The translations under genes and the position numbers were made by a program. Source: CAUZFZ01 sp963579025 (GTDB taxonomy: Bacteria > Planctomycetota > Planctomycetia > Planctomycetales > Planctomycetaceae). Taken from it: a stretch of DNA of 25,117 nt. The notes under the pieces were generated by a model, which searched no databases, was not told the origin of the DNA, and saw nothing but the letters and a program-made list of their open reading frames with translations. Below, piece by piece: positions 7,720 through 17,200 of this stretch. Each line of letters starts with the position of its first letter. Within the stretch, counting starts at the first letter, position 1. The stretch is from NCBI GenBank assembly GCA_963579025.1, contig CAUZFZ010000154.1, positions 1-25,117 on the forward strand, given 5' to 3'.

Positions 7720-8727
7720 ATGAGATTCATCGCCGAATTGCAGAGACTTGCCGTGCTTAAAATTGACGACGCGAAAAACGCCGGACGAGGCCTGCTGATG
7801 GGCGCGGCCGACATTGTGCCCGGCGTGTCCGGCGGCACTGTGGCACTTGTACTGGGCATCTATAACCGGCTGGTGACCGCGATCAGCCGGATCGACCGCA
7901 CTGCCGCAGGGCACGTTCTGGACGGCCGGTGGAAGGACGCCGCTGAGCATTGTGATCTGCGGTTTCTCGCCTCACTGGCTGTCGGAGTCGGGTCGGGGAT
8001 CGCCGGCCTGGCGTTTCTGATGCACTATCTGCTCGAACATCAGTTGCAGTTTACCTATGCCGTATTCAGTGGCCTGATCCTGGGATCAGGAATTCTGGTG
8101 GCACGCAGCGTCGATCACTGGTCTCGGCGCATCTGCGCGGCACTGGTTGCCGGCGCGATTTCGGCCTGGTTCATCGTGGGCCTTGAGACACTGCAGAACC
8201 CACCCGAAGGGCTGTGGTACCTGTTTCTGAGCGGCATGATCGGGATTTGTGCCATGATCCTGCCGGGGATCAGCGGCGCCTTCATCCTGCTGATTATGGG
8301 TCGCTATTCGTACGTAACCGGCTTGATTCGCGGGCTGCTGAAAGGCGACTGGACCGTCGAGAACTTTCTGGCTGTCGCCGTGTTCTGTGCCGGCTGTCTG
8401 TTTGGACTGCTGGCTTTCAGCCGCCTGTTGCGCTGGCTGCTGGACCGGTTTCCGCAAATCATGCTGGCCGTGCTGTGTGGGTTCATGCTCGGTTCGTTGC
8501 GGAAGCTATGGCCGTTCAAGCACGACCTGACGCCCGACATCGCGGAATTCAAGCTCAAGCAATTTGAGAATGTCTGGCCGGTCGCGTTTGACGGCGACAC
8601 CCTGCTGACCGTACTGCTGGCCGCGGGTGCGCTGGGCCTGCTTCTGTCGTTCGAACTGGTCTCACGTCGAGGATCGTTGGAACGGTCGCGTCTGGATGGC
8701 ACGGATCCCGGTCAGGAGCCGGTCTGA
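7720..8727 (+). CDS. DUF368 polyprenyl-phosphate translocase (PopT-like)
   Basis: A 335-residue polytopic membrane protein of the DUF368 family. Members have recently been shown to flip undecaprenyl phosphate back across the membrane so that the carrier can be reused for cell-wall and surface-glycan assembly. The two inverted family signatures are clear: GAADIVPGVSGGTVALVLG near the N-terminus and MIGICAMILPGISGAFILLI in the middle, each followed by further hydrophobic segments (about nine to ten in total). The start at ATG 7720 was chosen over TTG 7705 and GTG 7717, though no strong ribosome site precedes any of them. The family call is firm; the substrate is from family knowledge. Confidence 0.9.
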   Translation: MRFIAELQRLAVLKIDDAKNAGRGLLMGAADIVPGVSGGTVALVLGIYNRLVTAISRIDRTAAGHVLDGRWKDAAEHCDLRFLASLAVGVGSGIAGLAFLMHYLLEHQLQFTYAVFSGLILGSGILVARSVDHWSRRICAALVAGAISAWFIVGLETLQNPPEGLWYLFLSGMIGICAMILPGISGAFILLIMGRYSYVTGLIRGLLKGDWTVENFLAVAVFCAGCLFGLLAFSRLLRWLLDRFPQIMLAVLCGFMLGSLRKLWPFKHDLTPDIAEFKLKQFENVWPVAFDGDTLLTVLLAAGALGLLLSFELVSRRGSLERSRLDGTDPGQEPV

Positions 8728-8891
8728 CCAGAGACTGGCGGAGGCGTCGCCGTCTCGGTCATCACCGTCGCCGGCGCGTGTGCTGCTGCCGGGGCTGGTG
8801 CTGGTTTGTAGAGCATGACGAGCGCGGCCCCGATCGTGGAAGACAGCCCAACGACGGTTAACGGTGTCGGTCGTCTGGGAACGCGGTTCAC
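8712..8891 (-). CDS. Possible one-helix membrane microprotein
   Basis: A tentative 59-residue frame from GTG 8891 to TGA 8712, overlapping the end of the DUF368 gene by 16 bases on the other strand. It reads as a basic N-terminus (VNRVPRRPTP), a hydrophobic helix (LTVVGLSSTIGAALVMLY) and a Pro/Ala/Thr-rich tail. The frame stays open upstream to 9071 but has no ATG there, and no good ribosome site precedes the GTG. The GC-rich sequence makes chance open frames of this size common. The rest of the 328-base gap 8728-9055 shows no other coding, repeat or RNA signal. Confidence 0.3.
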   Translation of the reverse strand: MNRVPRRPTPLTVVGLSSTIGAALVMLYKPAPAPAAAHAPATVMTETATPPPVSGQTGS

Positions 8892-9067
8892 GCCCGGCGG
8901 TTGTCGCTGAGGGAAACCCGCGATTGTTCTTCCGGACCACGGATTCGATTCGGGAAGTAGAGGATGGTTCGCACTGTCACTAGACTGGCTGTTTCGAATT
9001 CTCAGCAGCGCGTCAATCGACGCTGCCTGTTGCCCGCCGCCAACCCCAACCGAGGATGACCCAGAGC

Positions 9068-9862
9068 ATGACTACATCGGGCCAGTCTCGAATCTCACTC
9101 ACCGTACTCACCGCGCTGGCCGCTGCCAGTTGTGCGGGCTGTGGCACTCAGGCGTACGAGCAGCGGCTGCAGGAAACGGCCCGGTATTACACGTACCGAC
9201 AGCGTGTCGACACGGCGCTCGAGAAGGTGGTCTGGAAGCAGTTCGGTGTCGAATTCCGTCCGCCGAAGGGCTTTCGCGAGATTCCCGGGCCAACCGAGGA
9301 AGCCCCGCACGACATGCGGCAGCCGCCATTCATCAATCGGGATCTGCCAGGTATGTTGGGTGCATGGCAGGGAGAAACTCGCATCGATGTTCCCGGCCTG
9401 GATGCCGACAGCCTGCGAGGGTTCATATTTCTGTGCACGAATCACAGTCGGTTTCTGGAACTCGACGACGAGAATCCTCCCAATGAGCTGCGAAACGACG
9501 TGGCCGAAGTGCTCGGACCGGCACTTGGGTTCGATCCGCCAAGCGTCACACCGTGGACGTTTGAGGAAGTACGAGCCCCGCGCGGGACAGCATATGTGCC
9601 GCGCAAGACTTACGACTGGATTCTGCTGGATCGCGTGACTCGGAACATTGATGACCAGGACATCGAGATGGACTTTCGTCTGTACCGCTATGACGTGGGA
9701 GAGATTCAGTTGGTATTGGTGTCGGCCATTCCGCAGGAAGACCTGCTGGATCCCCGCGAGCGGATCTACACGAAGCTGGAAATCGCCATGGAGACGCTGC
9801 AGATGACTGGCGACATCCCACGCAAGCGCGGAGCCGTGCAGTCTTCCGGCGGTGGCTTCTGA
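9068..9862 (+). CDS. Lipoprotein of unknown function
   Basis: A 264-residue putative lipoprotein. The N-terminus MTTSGQSRISLTVLTALAAASCAGCG is a short signal sequence with cysteines at the expected lipid-attachment site (ASC or AGC), followed by TQAYEQRLQETARYYTYRQR, a predicted helix. The remainder is an alpha/beta region with no family that I recognise. The start at 9068 is preferred because a GAGG (9052-9055) precedes it; the in-frame ATG at 9056 touches that GAGG and leaves no spacing. The stop is one base before the next start at 9864, so the two proteins are probably made together and may work together at the membrane. Confidence 0.75.
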   Translation: MTTSGQSRISLTVLTALAAASCAGCGTQAYEQRLQETARYYTYRQRVDTALEKVVWKQFGVEFRPPKGFREIPGPTEEAPHDMRQPPFINRDLPGMLGAWQGETRIDVPGLDADSLRGFIFLCTNHSRFLELDDENPPNELRNDVAEVLGPALGFDPPSVTPWTFEEVRAPRGTAYVPRKTYDWILLDRVTRNIDDQDIEMDFRLYRYDVGEIQLVLVSAIPQEDLLDPRERIYTKLEIAMETLQMTGDIPRKRGAVQSSGGGF

Positions 9863-9863
9863 T

Positions 9864-11255
9864 ATGCCGCAGCCTCTGGTTGTCATCAACGTCGTCGGCC
9901 TGACGCCTGAGATGCTTGGGCCAGACACGCCGAACATCAACAGCCTGGCTGCGGATGGTTTCGCCCGTCCCATGGGCGCCGTGCTGCCGGGCGTCACATG
10001 TACTGCTCAGTCGACGATCCTGACGGGTCTGCCACCGGCGAATCACGGCATTGTCGGCAATGGCTGGTATTTCCACGACCTGTCGGAAGTCTGGTTCTGG
10101 CGACAGTCCAATCGACTGGTGCACGGGCAACGCGTGTACGATGCCGCCCGCAAGTACTACCCGCACTACACCGTCGCGAAGATGTTCTGGTGGTACAACA
10201 TGTACGCCGACGTCAACTGGTCGGTCACACCACGTCCCAGCTATCCCGCCGACGGTCGCAAGTTCTTTGACTCCTACAGCAAGCCGCACGATCTGAAGGA
10301 CGAACTGCAGCAGCAGTTCGGCGTTTTTCCGTTGTTGAAGTTCTGGGGCCCGGGAGCGGATATCTCCAGTTCCGCCTGGATTGCGGACGCCTCAGTTGAC
10401 GTCATACAGCGGTTCAACCCGACGCTGACGCTCGTCTACCTGCCGCACCTGGACTATAACCTGCAGCGCTTGGGTCCCTCAGATCCTGCAATCGCGGACG
10501 ACATCCGCCTGGTCGACGCCGAGGCTGGCAAGGTCATCAACGCAGCCCGTGAACGGGAGGCGGAAGTCGTCATCCTGTCCGAATATGGCATCACGGATGT
10601 CGAGCAGCCGATTGCCATCAACCGCATCCTGCGTGAGCACGGTTATCTGGCGATCCGCCGCGAGATCGCGGGATGGGAGATCGTCGACTACGGAGCATCG
10701 CGCGCGTTTGCCGTGGCCGACCACCAGTTCGCTCACGTGTATATCCGACGCCCGCAGGACGTCGAATTCGTGAAGGCCATTCTGCAGAAGGTCGACGGAA
10801 TCGAATTCGTCCTGGACGACGACGAGCAGGAAGAATTCGGCATCGATCACGCGCGATCGGGACAGTTAGTGGCCATCAGCGACCGACGATCCTGGTTCTC
10901 GTACTACTTCTGGTTCGACGACGACCTTGCCCCCGACTACGCCCGCACCGTCGATATCCATCGCAAGCCAGGCTACGACCCGATGGAGCTGTTTGTCGAT
11001 CCGGATTTCGAGTTCCCACGGTTTCACGTCGCGCGTCGCCTCATGCAGAAGTGGCTCGGATTCCGCTACTACATGGATGTGATCAGTCTGGATGCGAGCT
11101 ACGTCAAAGGCAGCCACGGCCGACTGCCCGATCCGTCCGATGCATTGACCGACGGCCCCTTGTTTATCTGCTCGTCGAAATCCATCGAAGTGGACGAAGT
11201 CCCGATGACAAGCGTGAAAGAGCTACTGCTGCGACTGCAGTTCGGTCGTTTGTAG
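9864..11255 (+). CDS. Alkaline-phosphatase-superfamily protein (type I phosphodiesterase/NPP-like, ebo-type)
   Basis: A 463-residue protein of the phosphodiesterase/nucleotide pyrophosphatase family. The nucleophile region LPGVTCTAQSTILTGLPPAN-HGIVGNGWYF aligns with the family pattern and puts the catalytic Thr at residue 45. Several usual metal ligands are changed: the first strand reads VVINVVGLTP without the normal Asp, and the later SDHG motif reads LSEYGI. Possible metal residues remain in HLDYNLQ and ADHQFAH. From memory, the close relatives with WFWRQSNRLV and SVTPRP are the phosphatase-like members of ebo gene clusters; no other ebo gene is present here. No signal peptide is seen, so it is probably cytoplasmic. 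ATG 9864 follows the lipoprotein stop by one base; a GTG at 9852 is in frame but less likely. Confidence 0.85.
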   Translation: MPQPLVVINVVGLTPEMLGPDTPNINSLAADGFARPMGAVLPGVTCTAQSTILTGLPPANHGIVGNGWYFHDLSEVWFWRQSNRLVHGQRVYDAARKYYPHYTVAKMFWWYNMYADVNWSVTPRPSYPADGRKFFDSYSKPHDLKDELQQQFGVFPLLKFWGPGADISSSAWIADASVDVIQRFNPTLTLVYLPHLDYNLQRLGPSDPAIADDIRLVDAEAGKVINAAREREAEVVILSEYGITDVEQPIAINRILREHGYLAIRREIAGWEIVDYGASRAFAVADHQFAHVYIRRPQDVEFVKAILQKVDGIEFVLDDDEQEEFGIDHARSGQLVAISDRRSWFSYYFWFDDDLAPDYARTVDIHRKPGYDPMELFVDPDFEFPRFHVARRLMQKWLGFRYYMDVISLDASYVKGSHGRLPDPSDALTDGPLFICSSKSIEVDEVPMTSVKELLLRLQFGRL

Positions 11256-11276
11256 ACGTGCCGCGCCTGCGTCTCA

Positions 11277-14200
11277 TTACCTGCCGGTCTTCCGTACGCG
11301 AAACCCTTCCATTTCTGCGATTCTCGCGTGTCGATCGGCTGACTTCAGCCACAGCCAGGTGACGGCATCCGTTTCGATGGTCGGGAATGTGAACAGGTTG
11401 AATGGACTCGCATTGTCTTTCACATGGCCTGCCTTGTGCCATTGCTTCGTTTTGGCGTCCCGGCAGAAGATCGCGTATGTGTCGGTGTAGCCCGCGGCTG
11501 TGTCTTCGTAGACCGTGAACGCGGACAATTCGACCGGCGATTCGAATTTCAACTGCATCTGAGCGTGCGTACTGCCGGTAACCGGTTTGCCCAGCCAGCT
11601 TGTTTTCTGACCGGCCAGGTTCCCGTCGAACGGGACCGTGTACGGAATACTCGAACGGAATGGTGCCGCGCCGCGTGAGCGAGCGGTCAGGTCCACATCG
11701 TTGGGCATGAAGAACCGCACACTCGGTGGAGTCAGCTTCTTCGTGTCGCCGTCCAGCAGCGAATCGAGATCATCCCCGGCCGGCTTTCTGGTCGGCTCGC
11801 CTGGAGTATCTGGAAGACGCTGAGCCAGCAGGTTGCGGGACGGATACGAGACCGTGAACAACCCCGACTCGCTCAGTTCCACTCCGGTGCCGTCACCTTC
11901 GTACTTCAGCGTGATTTCCAGCGCGCCCGGACTTGCGACCTTCCAGCCCAGCGTACGTTCCTGCCATGTTGCGGAAAGCCGGACGGGTGCCGAGTAGATC
12001 GGATCGGGATTGTTGGCCTGACGTACCTCAACCGTCACGCGTTCGTCGGCGTCGGATTGCTGGCCTTCTGCTGTACGCTGCAGCAGCGACAGCACGTAGT
12101 TGCCGGCTTTCGCGCTGGTGACTGTCCATTTCCTGGCCGACGCAACTGGCTCTGTTTTGTCACCGGGCGGCAACAGGTTGGGTGAGAACCGGACGACCTT
12201 GCTGTGCCGTTCGTGGACGCGCGGTGGTCGGGTTGCGACAGCATCGACAATGCGCGTGCCAGCCGGTGAGGCCGAATAGTCTCGGACGTACCTGGCTTGG
12301 TCGACGACCATGTTGTGCGGCATGAGGTCGACTTTCTGGATGACGTTGCCGTCCTCGTCCAGTCGCATCAGCAACCCGTTCTGCGTGCCGATCGCAATCT
12401 GGTGGCCGCTGAAAGACGTCAGAATGTTGACCGGTCCGTTGAAGCGTTGCTCCCACACAAGCGACGTGTCTGGCCGGAAGCAACGCAGCCACCCGTCGAC
12501 GGTACTCACAAGAATGCGGCCATCAGACTTCACCATGCGCCACGCGTGAATGTCGGCGGTCAGCGGGAATTCGCGGGACGGACTCGCCGTCTGTTTCGCG
12601 TCCAGCGAAATCGCCTGCAGTCCTTTCGGCGGGCCGAGTGTCTGATAATTCGTTCCTCGTGGTGCCTCAGGTCGTACGATTAGCCAACTGCGTTCCGGAG
12701 TCAGTTCCGCCTGCGATGTGCCTGCTGATCTGGCCTGCGACCACAATTCGTTACCCTCGAGGTCCAGTAGCATGACTCGCTTACGACCAGGTGTTGCATC
12801 GGCCACGACGATGCGATCCGCCGATGCAAACGCACACGCTGAATGATCAATGAGGAGTTCTTTTTTCTCCCAGACCAGTGCGCCGGTCTTCGCATCAACC
12901 AGCATTACGACGGGCCGCACGAACCGATTGACGAGGTTCGCGTAGGGTTCGATCCCGAATGATGCTGCCAGCAGGAATCGTCCGTCGTCGCTTAGACCGT
13001 GCAGCATGATGTCTCGGGAAAAGCGAAACGAGTCAATATCCTGAGCTGTCTCCAGATCGTCGTATCGCCACAGGACTTCGCCATCTGGCGTGAGCCGCGT
13101 CAGTCGGTTGTGCCCGGAGACGAACATGTCACCACTGGCGCGATCGACCAGGAAGCGGCGACCGGGATGTCTCCAGCCGGCATAACTGCGGCTGTACTTA
13201 GGCGACTTCATCATCCACATGGGTTGAGCATTGCTGTCGGCACGCACGATCGAGTCGACGAAACCAGGTGCTCCCCACCATTCGCGAATCCACATGCCGT
13301 CCGTATCGGCCGCGTTCAGACTGTCCGGTTCAACCGCGTACTTGCCGAGCCACTTGCGATCCAGCTTGCCGTCAGGATCGAACCGGAAGTAGTTGGCCGC
13401 CTGTGTTCCCGCGGATGCGAGCAGACCACCATCAGCCGTAAAGCCCATCGGATGAACGGTGGCTCCGAAAACGTCGCGGATGGGATTGGGCAGTGTTGTC
13501 CGGTCGGTGAGAGATGCTGAGACCAGATTCGTCAGCGAAGACTGGTCTTCCGAGGCAACCGCAGGATTGTTGCCTTGCCGACGCGCGCCGCTGGTGGCCA
13601 GTTCGGCCACAGCGTTTACTCCCGCTCGCATGCCGTCGAGGTCCGGTGCCTGGATGCTGAGACAATCGTGGTCGGCGGTGAATGCATCGTGGACGACCTG
13701 AACCAGCGCGGACCCGTTGGCCGGAAAGCCAGGTTCCGCTCGCATACCAACGGTCGCATGCAGATCGGCCAGCAGTCGATGTCGATCGACCGACCCGAGG
13801 ATGATTACGTCCTGATAGATTCGATGAACGGCTCCCGGTTCGGTCCAGCCGGATGCTGGATGAATGGCGTCCAATGCACCGGCCGCGCCTGTCGCCGTGC
13901 GGAAGTGGCGGGTTAACACATTGCCGACGGCGACGATCCGCCGGCCGGCTTTGGCTTCGCTGAGGTATTGCTGGTCTCGCGCGTTCGGTCGCCAACGCTG
14001 AGTGACTTCGACCACGCTGTCCGGCTCGATCACACGCACCTCGGTATTACGACCCGACTGGCGGATGTGTGCGGCCAACTCATCGGCAAGTACTTGGATC
14101 GGGTCGCCATGAAGTTTGATCTGCCGATGATCCAGAGCGATCAGTACCGGCAAATCTGTCTCTCCCGCCTTGCCGCGATTCACGAACCTGCCGACAGCTC

Positions 14201-17200
14201 CCGGTCGCGGGACAAGTACCGGGCTGACTTGTGTCGCGCTCGATTCGGCGGTCAGCTTGCGGATCGATGCAGTCGCTGTAATGCCTGAGGCCAGTTCTCG
14301 CACTCGAACCGACCAAGCGCCTGCTTCGGCGTGCGTCGGGATGGTGACTGACGTTTGCGACGCGGGGCTCAAAGCTCGATAGATGGACTGGACTGTCTGG
14401 CCGCGATCGTTCAGCACATCGATCTGCATGGGGAGCGGATCAACGAACGTCGCGTCCTGATCATCGCGGACTTCGACGACGACCGGGATGTCGCCGCCCG
14501 TTGTCTGCGGGATCGTACGGACTGAGATCGAACGAATCGGTCGAGTGGTCGCGATGTAAGCTCGACCGGCACAGCGATCGAAGGTTACGTCGTGGATGAA
14601 TCGATCACCGTCCTGTGTCAGCTCGATCTCCCGACCGCCTTCCAGCAGGTCGTACAGGATGTACGGCTTATCGAACGTGAGCTTCGATCGCGAACTGATG
14701 ATTGTCGCTGACCAGAAGTTCCACGGATGCACGATCCCGGGTGGCGTGCGCTTGTCATTGACCGAGAACACAGCCGCTGCAACGCGGGGCGACGGTTCCG
14801 TGGGCTCGCTGGCGATTGCCTCATGTGGCTGCAGTGTTGCGAGCATCACGTCGTGGCCAGACGAATGCACTCGCGGCGGCGGCAGCTTGCTCAACAACCG
14901 GTCGAGAGAGTCGGCGATGGATTCGTACTCTGCCTGAGTGCCGACGAAGTGACGGTCGCGCGTCTGGACATATTCGTCGGGCTTCCAGTCGGGCCGTTGG
15001 TCCTCAGTGTTCGGCGTGGGTGCGAGGGAGAAAGTCTCGCCCGGATAGATGTCGGCCGTTTCCAGATCCTTGAAGACAAGACCGTCGGTCGCGGCGTAAT
15101 CGTCCAGCGCGGACATGGCCGTCTCCGGCATGCGGACCTGCTGTCCGAGGATGAACACGGCCTTGTACTTCTTAAGCCGTTCGAGCGTGACGTCATCTTC
15201 GGCGATCATGTGTGCCGGTCGACGGGCATACCACAGCTTGACGTACAGGTTGAAATACTTGCCGCCTGTGTAGCCCATCCACTGACCGATGAGATCCTTC
15301 GTCGAGAACTGCTGGCGCAGCGACGTGATGATGGCGATGTCGCTGTTCGATTCCATGGCACGGAAAAACGGTCCATAGCTTTGCAGGAAGTCCGAGATCA
15401 CGCCGGCCGTGCGATTGTCCTGGCCTTTGAGGTCGATCCCATCCGCGCCGCGTCCGGTCAGTAGCAGCGCGTGCCGCAACATGATGTCACGACCGTTGCT
15501 CATCGTGGTGGCCCAGATCGGCTTGTCACCGACGCCCGACGCCCAGTGATCGACTCCCCACAACGGTTGAAATGGCGAGAAGCCGTAATCCGTGTAGGCA
15601 TGCACCGCGGCGACGGGCAGTGTCGAGTGATATGTCGAGGGATAGTAGTTGCGCTGCTGGAACCAACTGATCGGCGGAAACGACGTGTAGACAGGCCCAC
15701 CATCCAGGCCAGGCATTGACCCGTACCGGTGGCTACCAGCCGCCGCAGCAACACCAGTGCCCGCGGTCATTGTTCTGGCGCGGCTCGTCCATGCGTCGTA
15801 CGCTCGGGCCAGCGCACCGACTCGGTGCTTATGAGCACGCACGGCTCGATCGAGTCCTCCAGTCGCACTCTTTCGATCTGCATCGGTTTCCGCGTAGACG
15901 GCTGTCGCTTCCTGCTGGAGCAACTCGCGGCGCGGCACGGCATTGCCGTCGGTCGCGGGATGCTGTTCCCAGTTGCCACCCAGCCGCGGGTACCAGTTCA
16001 GATGCAGGCCGGCGAAGTTGCCGAAGTCCCGATGTCGCTGCGTGACCTGCGAGCACAATCGCTGAATGCGTTTCAGTTCTTCCGGCAGCGTGTGCTTCGG
16101 ATTCCACGCCGCTTCCTGACCGTTCATGCCCCAGCCGTAGTCCGGGCAGTACCTCGTTCCCAGACGCATGGCAACGGCCATTTCGCGTTCGGTTTCCGTG
16201 TCGTACCGCAGAGTTGTTTCGGGAGCGGGGAACAGCGGGTCAGCAGCAAAGGCGTTTCGAAGATGCACGGCAAACGCCGGCTGACTCGTATATCGACGTA
16301 GCTCTTCGGGAGTCAGCGGTGCTGACGGCTTCTGTGACAGCAGAACGTTGACCAGCGTTTTGTCGCCGGCTTTCATCGGTCCGGAGAAACTGTTTGCGAA
16401 CCAACTGTAAACGGCGAAATTACTTTTCGGTGTGGAGTCGTAAACGGTGAATGACGTGTCGTACGTCAGCAGTCCTTGGTCCGGCTTGTCGCGACTACCG
16501 GCTGAGACGACATACCGTCCCAATCGCAGTCCGCGAGTATCGATCGTGACAAACTGTGATCGAGTACGGTCCGCGGGGCAGTCGACCTTCAACACCGCGA
16601 CATCGACCTGCTCGCCGGAATCGTGCTGCAGCCGGATCGACAGAGGAACGTCCGCGAAATCGCGACTGGCGCGAGCGATGATCCCCAGATGAATGACTTC
16701 GCCACGCAGGTAGTCGTTGCGATTGTGCCAGGTCGCCAGCGACACAGATCCGCGGCTCGAGCCGGCAATGACAATCGGTAGTAGATTGTGCGACTGTGGA
16801 GCTGCCCCAATCTTCAAACCAAACAACCCGGCCGGCACTCCTTCCGTTGCTGCCGTCCACCTGTCGGACGCTGTCCGTTCGAAGCTCAGTAATACGGGTT
16901 CAGCTTCGGTTTCCGGCGGCAGCCCGTACTCGCGGAACGCGTCACGTCCGCTGACCGAGGCGACGTTGGCTACCAGTTCCGCTGTAAACCTCGCAGGCAG
17001 ATCAACGACACCTCGCGAGCCGACCTGAATGATCCGCAACATGATTCTGCCGGCGCCGGTGGCAGTGTCAGACGACGTGGGCAGTTCAATCACGCGGACG
17101 ATCGGTTCCGCGTTCTCGTCGGCAGCAACCACCTGCACAAAGCGATGACCGTCCCAATCTCCCTCCGGGAGACGCGGTTGCAGTATGAGCCTGCCGCCTG

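Noticed and set aside
8662..8940. A 92-codon leftward frame in the gap after DUF368
   Set aside because: Highly charged, Arg/Ser/Thr-rich translation without a helix or motif; the alternative frame at 8712-8891 looks more protein-like, and even that is weak.
9095..9997. A 300-codon leftward open frame over the lipoprotein gene
   Set aside because: It is antisense to the lipoprotein and the following gene start; the sense frames have a lipobox and family motifs, this one has none.
14727..15464. A 245-codon rightward open frame inside the giant gene
   Set aside because: It is antisense to the glycosidase-like region, shows no recognisable domain, signal or ribosome site, and is explained by GC-rich codon use of the opposite strand.
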